From an uncultured Rhodospirillaceae bacterium (GTDB lineage Bacteria; Pseudomonadota; Alphaproteobacteria; MPNO01; UBA2964): DNA of 47,366 nucleotides. Position 1 is the stretch's first letter, and each line of letters starts with the position of its first letter. The translations under genes were made by a program, and so were the position numbers. Positions 44,098-47,366 of the stretch are shown here, piece after piece. The notes under the pieces are model-generated. The model ran no database searches. It had not been told where the DNA came from and worked only from the letters and a program-made list of their open reading frames with translations. Where the stretch lies: NCBI GenBank assembly GCA_913052165.1, contig CAJXEC010000006.1, positions 1 to 47,366 on the forward strand, read 5' to 3'.

Positions 44098-45327
44098 TTA
44101 ACTCACTTTTGCTGCCTGCTCACGCAGTATTCTTGGGACGGGTTTGTCATTTATTGGTAGGTGAAGAATGGACGCAATAACCCCTGCTCCGATTATCATC
44201 CACCACGCGTAATCATATGAGCCGGTTTGTACTTTGATAACTCCACCCAGCCATACAGAGGTAAAACTTCCTATTTGATGACTTAAGAACACCACTCCAT
44301 AGAGTGTTGCTAAATAGCGAGGGCCAAAGACTTGGGCCACGATTCCTGAGGTCAGAGGAACAGTGGCTAACCACAAAAGGCCAACTGAGCTGGCAAAGAG
44401 GATTACTGTAAATTCGGTCTTTGGTGCAAGAAAGAAAGCGAGAAAAACCAGAGAGCGTGCGGAATATATGAATGCAAGCAGGTATTTTTGACGCATAAAT
44501 CCACCCAAAAACCCCGAGGCTTGGGTGCCGAGCATATTGAAAAAGCCAATAAAGGCAATTGCCGTAGCGGCCATAGCACCGCCTACTGCAGTCGCGTTAA
44601 GGTAATTCTCTAGGTGATTGTTGATGAATTGGACTTGGAATCCACAAACAAAGAAGGCGATCGTCAGCAGCCAGAACCCGCCATGCCCTCCTGCTTCCTT
44701 TATTGCATCTCCAAGGCTTTGAGAATCCTTCTTTTTAAACACGCCTTTGGCAGCATGTGAAATTGCGAATGAAAAGGGGACTACCATCAAAGCCATAGTC
44801 GCCAATATAATTGTCGCATATATCCAACCGCGTGAGCTGATTAGGTAGTGGCTTAACGGCACGATAAGCATCTGACCAGCAGTTCCCCCGGACACTACAA
44901 TTCCGAGCCAAAACGTCCGCCATTTCTCAGGCGCTACCCTCCCGACAATCGATAGGAGCATTGGCAATGCGATGCCCGCGGAGCCCAAACCCATTATGAC
45001 ACCGACGTTTAACACTAGCCCAAATTCAGTGGTTGATTGAGACATCATATAGAGCCCATAGGCGTATAGCAGACCGGAGAGTATAAGAACTCTTATTGGA
45101 CCCCATCGATCAGCTGCGGCGCCCAAAAGGGGCGCAGCACAACCATAAATCAGAAGCTGCAGTCCTGTTGCGAAGGACATAACTCTGATATCGGCACCCC
45201 AACCCAGGCCTTCCGTCACTGGCCGTAGAAACATTCCCATGCTTTGGCGGCCACCATAGGCAAATAAAATAATCCCAACTGCACAAATCAACACGAAAAC
45301 CGGACTGCGCCAGAATGCTACTCTCAT
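44098..45327 (-). CDS. MFS transporter (OFA/monocarboxylate type), last of tandem trio
   Basis: 409 residues with twelve hydrophobic segments: AYGGRQSMGMFLRP in helix 1, GAAADRWGPIRV after helix 2, and the shared FFVCGFQVQFINNHL and GPRYLATLYGVVFLSHQIG. It resembles oxalate:formate antiporter/monocarboxylate transporter MFS members. AGGGA precedes ATG 45327. Sixty-five bases separate it from the next paralogue upstream. Probable substrate: a small organic acid, unproven. Confidence 0.87.
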   Translation of the reverse strand: MRVAFWRSPVFVLICAVGIILFAYGGRQSMGMFLRPVTEGLGWGADIRVMSFATGLQLLIYGCAAPLLGAAADRWGPIRVLILSGLLYAYGLYMMSQSTTEFGLVLNVGVIMGLGSAGIALPMLLSIVGRVAPEKWRTFWLGIVVSGGTAGQMLIVPLSHYLISSRGWIYATIILATMALMVVPFSFAISHAAKGVFKKKDSQSLGDAIKEAGGHGGFWLLTIAFFVCGFQVQFINNHLENYLNATAVGGAMAATAIAFIGFFNMLGTQASGFLGGFMRQKYLLAFIYSARSLVFLAFFLAPKTEFTVILFASSVGLLWLATVPLTSGIVAQVFGPRYLATLYGVVFLSHQIGSFTSVWLGGVIKVQTGSYDYAWWMIIGAGVIASILHLPINDKPVPRILREQAAKVS

Positions 45328-45392
45328 AAATATAATCCCTGAAGTGAGAAGAAATTGTTAAAGCTAATGCCGTATAAAAAGACTTACAAAGG

Positions 45393-46634
45393 TTAAGTTG
45401 CCTGCGCCAGTCGCGCCACAGGTTTCTCTTTAATGGGTAGGTGAAAGAGTGCCGCGAGAGCACCCCCCAGAATTATAAACCACCACCACAATTCATAAGA
45501 GCCAGTCGCATCTCGGACAACCCCTCCCATCCAGGTGCTCAGAGCTCCTCCAATTTGGTGGCTTAAAAAGGCAATTGCATAGAGGGTTGCCATATATCTA
45601 GGTCCGAACATCGTTGATATTATTCCCGCCGTGAGCGGAACTGTAGCGAGCCAGAGCAGGCCAATAAGGGATGCGAATATGTATACTGACATTTGAGAAA
45701 CTGGCGCTAGAAAAAACGCCATCATAATAAAAGAACGACCGACATAAAGGATGACCAAAAGGTTCTTTTTCTGAAAATGTCCTCCAAGTTTCCCGGCTAT
45801 TGCTGTCCCAATCATGTTAGAGAATCCAATAAGCGCTATCGCATGAGCGCCGATGGTTACTCCAGTACCGGTATCTTCTAAGTACTTTGGTAAATGCGTA
45901 ACAACAAATTGCACTTGGAAACCGCACGTGAAGAAACCGAGGCACAAGTACCAATAGCTGCTCGCTTCTTTCGCCTCTGAGAGTGCCTGTCCAAGGGTTT
46001 GAGTGTCTTTTTTCTGATCTAACGCCTCACCACTTGCTTTTCCAACGAATATTGCCATTGGAACAATTGCAAAGATAAAGGCCGCAAGAATAATCATCGC
46101 ATCGGTCCAATCCATGCGGGCTAGGAGAAATCCGTTAAGGGGCACGAGGAACATTTGCCCTCCAGTTCCACCTGCGGAGACAATACCCAACCAGAGGCTT
46201 CGACGTTCTTCTGGAGCCACGCGTCCAACTACCGATAATAGCATTGGCAGCCCGCATCCAGCTGCTGCGAGGCCGCTAAGGACACCCACGCTTAGAGTAA
46301 GGTGTAATTCGGATACAGCGGTGCTTAATAGATACATACCTAAGGCGTAAAGAAACCCACCAATTGCGAGCATTTTCACTGGGCCAAGCCATTTATCTGC
46401 AATCATCGAGACAAAGGGGACACTTAGCCCGATTACTAGTGTTTGCAAACTGACTGCAAAAGAAAAAGGCTCCACCCTGCCGTTGCTTATTGAGTCGCTG
46501 ATCGGAATTAGAAAAAGACCGAAGCTTTGTCTTGTCCCGTACGAGATAAGAATCATTAACGTGCAAAGGATTAAGACAATGTATGGATTCTTCCAAAAGG
46601 GAATTTTCTCCTGCATCAAGGAACTTTCCCTCAT
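45393..46634 (-). CDS. MFS transporter (OFA/monocarboxylate type), middle of tandem trio
   Basis: 413 residues, close relative of both neighbours: SYGTRQSFGLFLIP, FFTCGFQVQFVVTHLP, WLATVPLTAGIIS and GPRYMATLYAIAFLSHQIG. Its ATG 46634 overlaps the stop of the gene upstream by four bases (ATGA), so those two are coupled. The residue differences are spread along the chain, indicating an old duplication. Confidence 0.87.
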   Translation of the reverse strand: MRESSLMQEKIPFWKNPYIVLILCTLMILISYGTRQSFGLFLIPISDSISNGRVEPFSFAVSLQTLVIGLSVPFVSMIADKWLGPVKMLAIGGFLYALGMYLLSTAVSELHLTLSVGVLSGLAAAGCGLPMLLSVVGRVAPEERRSLWLGIVSAGGTGGQMFLVPLNGFLLARMDWTDAMIILAAFIFAIVPMAIFVGKASGEALDQKKDTQTLGQALSEAKEASSYWYLCLGFFTCGFQVQFVVTHLPKYLEDTGTGVTIGAHAIALIGFSNMIGTAIAGKLGGHFQKKNLLVILYVGRSFIMMAFFLAPVSQMSVYIFASLIGLLWLATVPLTAGIISTMFGPRYMATLYAIAFLSHQIGGALSTWMGGVVRDATGSYELWWWFIILGGALAALFHLPIKEKPVARLAQAT

Positions 46635-47366
46635 CCCACAGTTTGTTGAGTAATTAAACGATTTACGGGGCGTTCATCAATGGGCCAATGAATAAATGCT
46701 GCGATAAAGCCTAGCAAGACTGCAGACCACCAAATTGCATCGTAAGAGCCGCTATAATCTCTTACGACCCCTCCTAGTGTAATTCCTACAAAACTTCCCA
46801 CCTGATGGCTCATGAACGCAAAGCCGTATAGCATAGCCATGTATTGAGTACCAAAAATCTGCGCAACTAAACCACTTGTCAGAGGAATGGTGCCTAGCCA
46901 CGTTAATCCCATGAATGACGCGAAAACAATGGTACTAAAACTAGTCACGGGGATGATTAGATACACAACTATGCCTAAGGAACGCATTACGTACAAACTG
47001 GCAAGCATATATTTTTTACTATAACGACCGCCTAGTGCTCCCCAGATGATGCTGCCTACAATATTAAACAAGCCTATCGAGGCAAGAGCCCATGCAGCTA
47101 TTTGGGCAGAGATTCCAATGTCTTTGAGATAAAGAGGCAGATGGCTTGCTATGAACAAGGTCTGGAACCCGCAAACGAAGAACCCGATCACCAATAATAT
47201 ATAGCCCCTATGGTTCAGGGCTTCCCTCACCGCCTCCATGACCTTTTGATCTGGGCCCGACTGATCTGCTGGACGACTTGGTCTTCCGGCCAATAGGATG
47301 GTCAAAGGAACAATAAGCAACATTACCAGAGCAAGGAGTAGAAGTGCGTTGATATAACCTCCTTCC
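46631..47366 (-). CDS. MFS transporter (OFA/monocarboxylate type), first of trio (partial)
   Basis: The C-terminal ~245 residues of a third paralogue; the reading frame continues open through the right window edge (GGYINALLLLALVMLLIVP), so the ATG at 47323 is internal. It keeps FFVCGFQTLFIASHLP, WLGTIPLTSGLVAQIFG and YMAMLYGFAFMSHQVG. The N-terminal half lies outside the window. Confidence 0.85.
   Translation of the reverse strand, partial: EGGYINALLLLALVMLLIVPLTILLAGRPSRPADQSGPDQKVMEAVREALNHRGYILLVIGFFVCGFQTLFIASHLPLYLKDIGISAQIAAWALASIGLFNIVGSIIWGALGGRYSKKYMLASLYVMRSLGIVVYLIIPVTSFSTIVFASFMGLTWLGTIPLTSGLVAQIFGTQYMAMLYGFAFMSHQVGSFVGITLGGVVRDYSGSYDAIWWSAVLLGFIAAFIHWPIDERPVNRLITQQTVG

Overview
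The window reads as chromosomal DNA of a Gram-negative bacterium, most likely an alphaproteobacterium of marine or host-associated type. This is inferred from an MlaA outer-membrane lipid protein beside a HpnD-type hopanoid gene, an Atm1-like ABC exporter end, a NfuA-type scaffold, a HupE permease, a tripartite-tricarboxylate (TTT) solute receptor and a CoxL/M/S-type molybdenum hydroxylase. I see no phage genes, insertion sequences, CRISPR array or rRNA. One tRNA, tRNA-Leu(UAA), is present.

Layout. Positions 1-6233 hold housekeeping and small genes: ABC exporter end, purC, a methyltransferase, a TerC-like protein, map, a PEP mutase/isocitrate lyase-family enzyme, a CinA-like protein and a small membrane protein. 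Positions 6243-10074 hold three tandem, related MFS transporters, followed by an amidohydrolase, the tRNA, hupE and a first UbiD-family decarboxylase. Positions 14090-18882 hold another MFS gene with a wrecked amidohydrolase behind it, then a quinone oxidoreductase with a split NDP-forming acyl-CoA synthetase. Positions 18991-34282 are a catabolic region: a three-subunit molybdenum hydroxylase whose large subunit is fused to a CoxG-like domain, a benzoate-CoA-ligase-like enzyme, a glutathione transferase-like protein, a second UbiD-family decarboxylase, an enol-lactonase-like hydrolase, a TTT receptor, a cupin and an aldehyde dehydrogenase. Positions 34279-41104 hold an acyl-CoA ligase/quinone reductase operon, a SnoaL-like protein and a fused 5-oxoprolinase/hydantoinase. 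The window closes with hpnD, mlaA, a NfuA variant with a duplicated domain, and a second tandem trio of MFS genes of a different subfamily, the last cut by the window edge.

Two themes stand out. First, molybdenum hydroxylase, aryl-CoA ligase and UbiD decarboxylase lie together at 19984-28710. This combination matches the known logic of furoate/furandicarboxylate degradation (decarboxylate, activate with CoA, hydroxylate the ring), though other heteroaromatic or aromatic acids are possible. Second, the spaces between intact genes contain at least five recognisable gene wrecks: a dihydroorotase-like amidohydrolase, a glyoxalase/VOC protein, a GFA-family zinc protein with mutated zinc cysteines, an alpha/beta-hydrolase with several frameshifts, and the C-terminal end of a pyruvate-dehydrogenase-type E1 beta subunit. 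This suggests an accessory catabolic region that is turning over or eroding.
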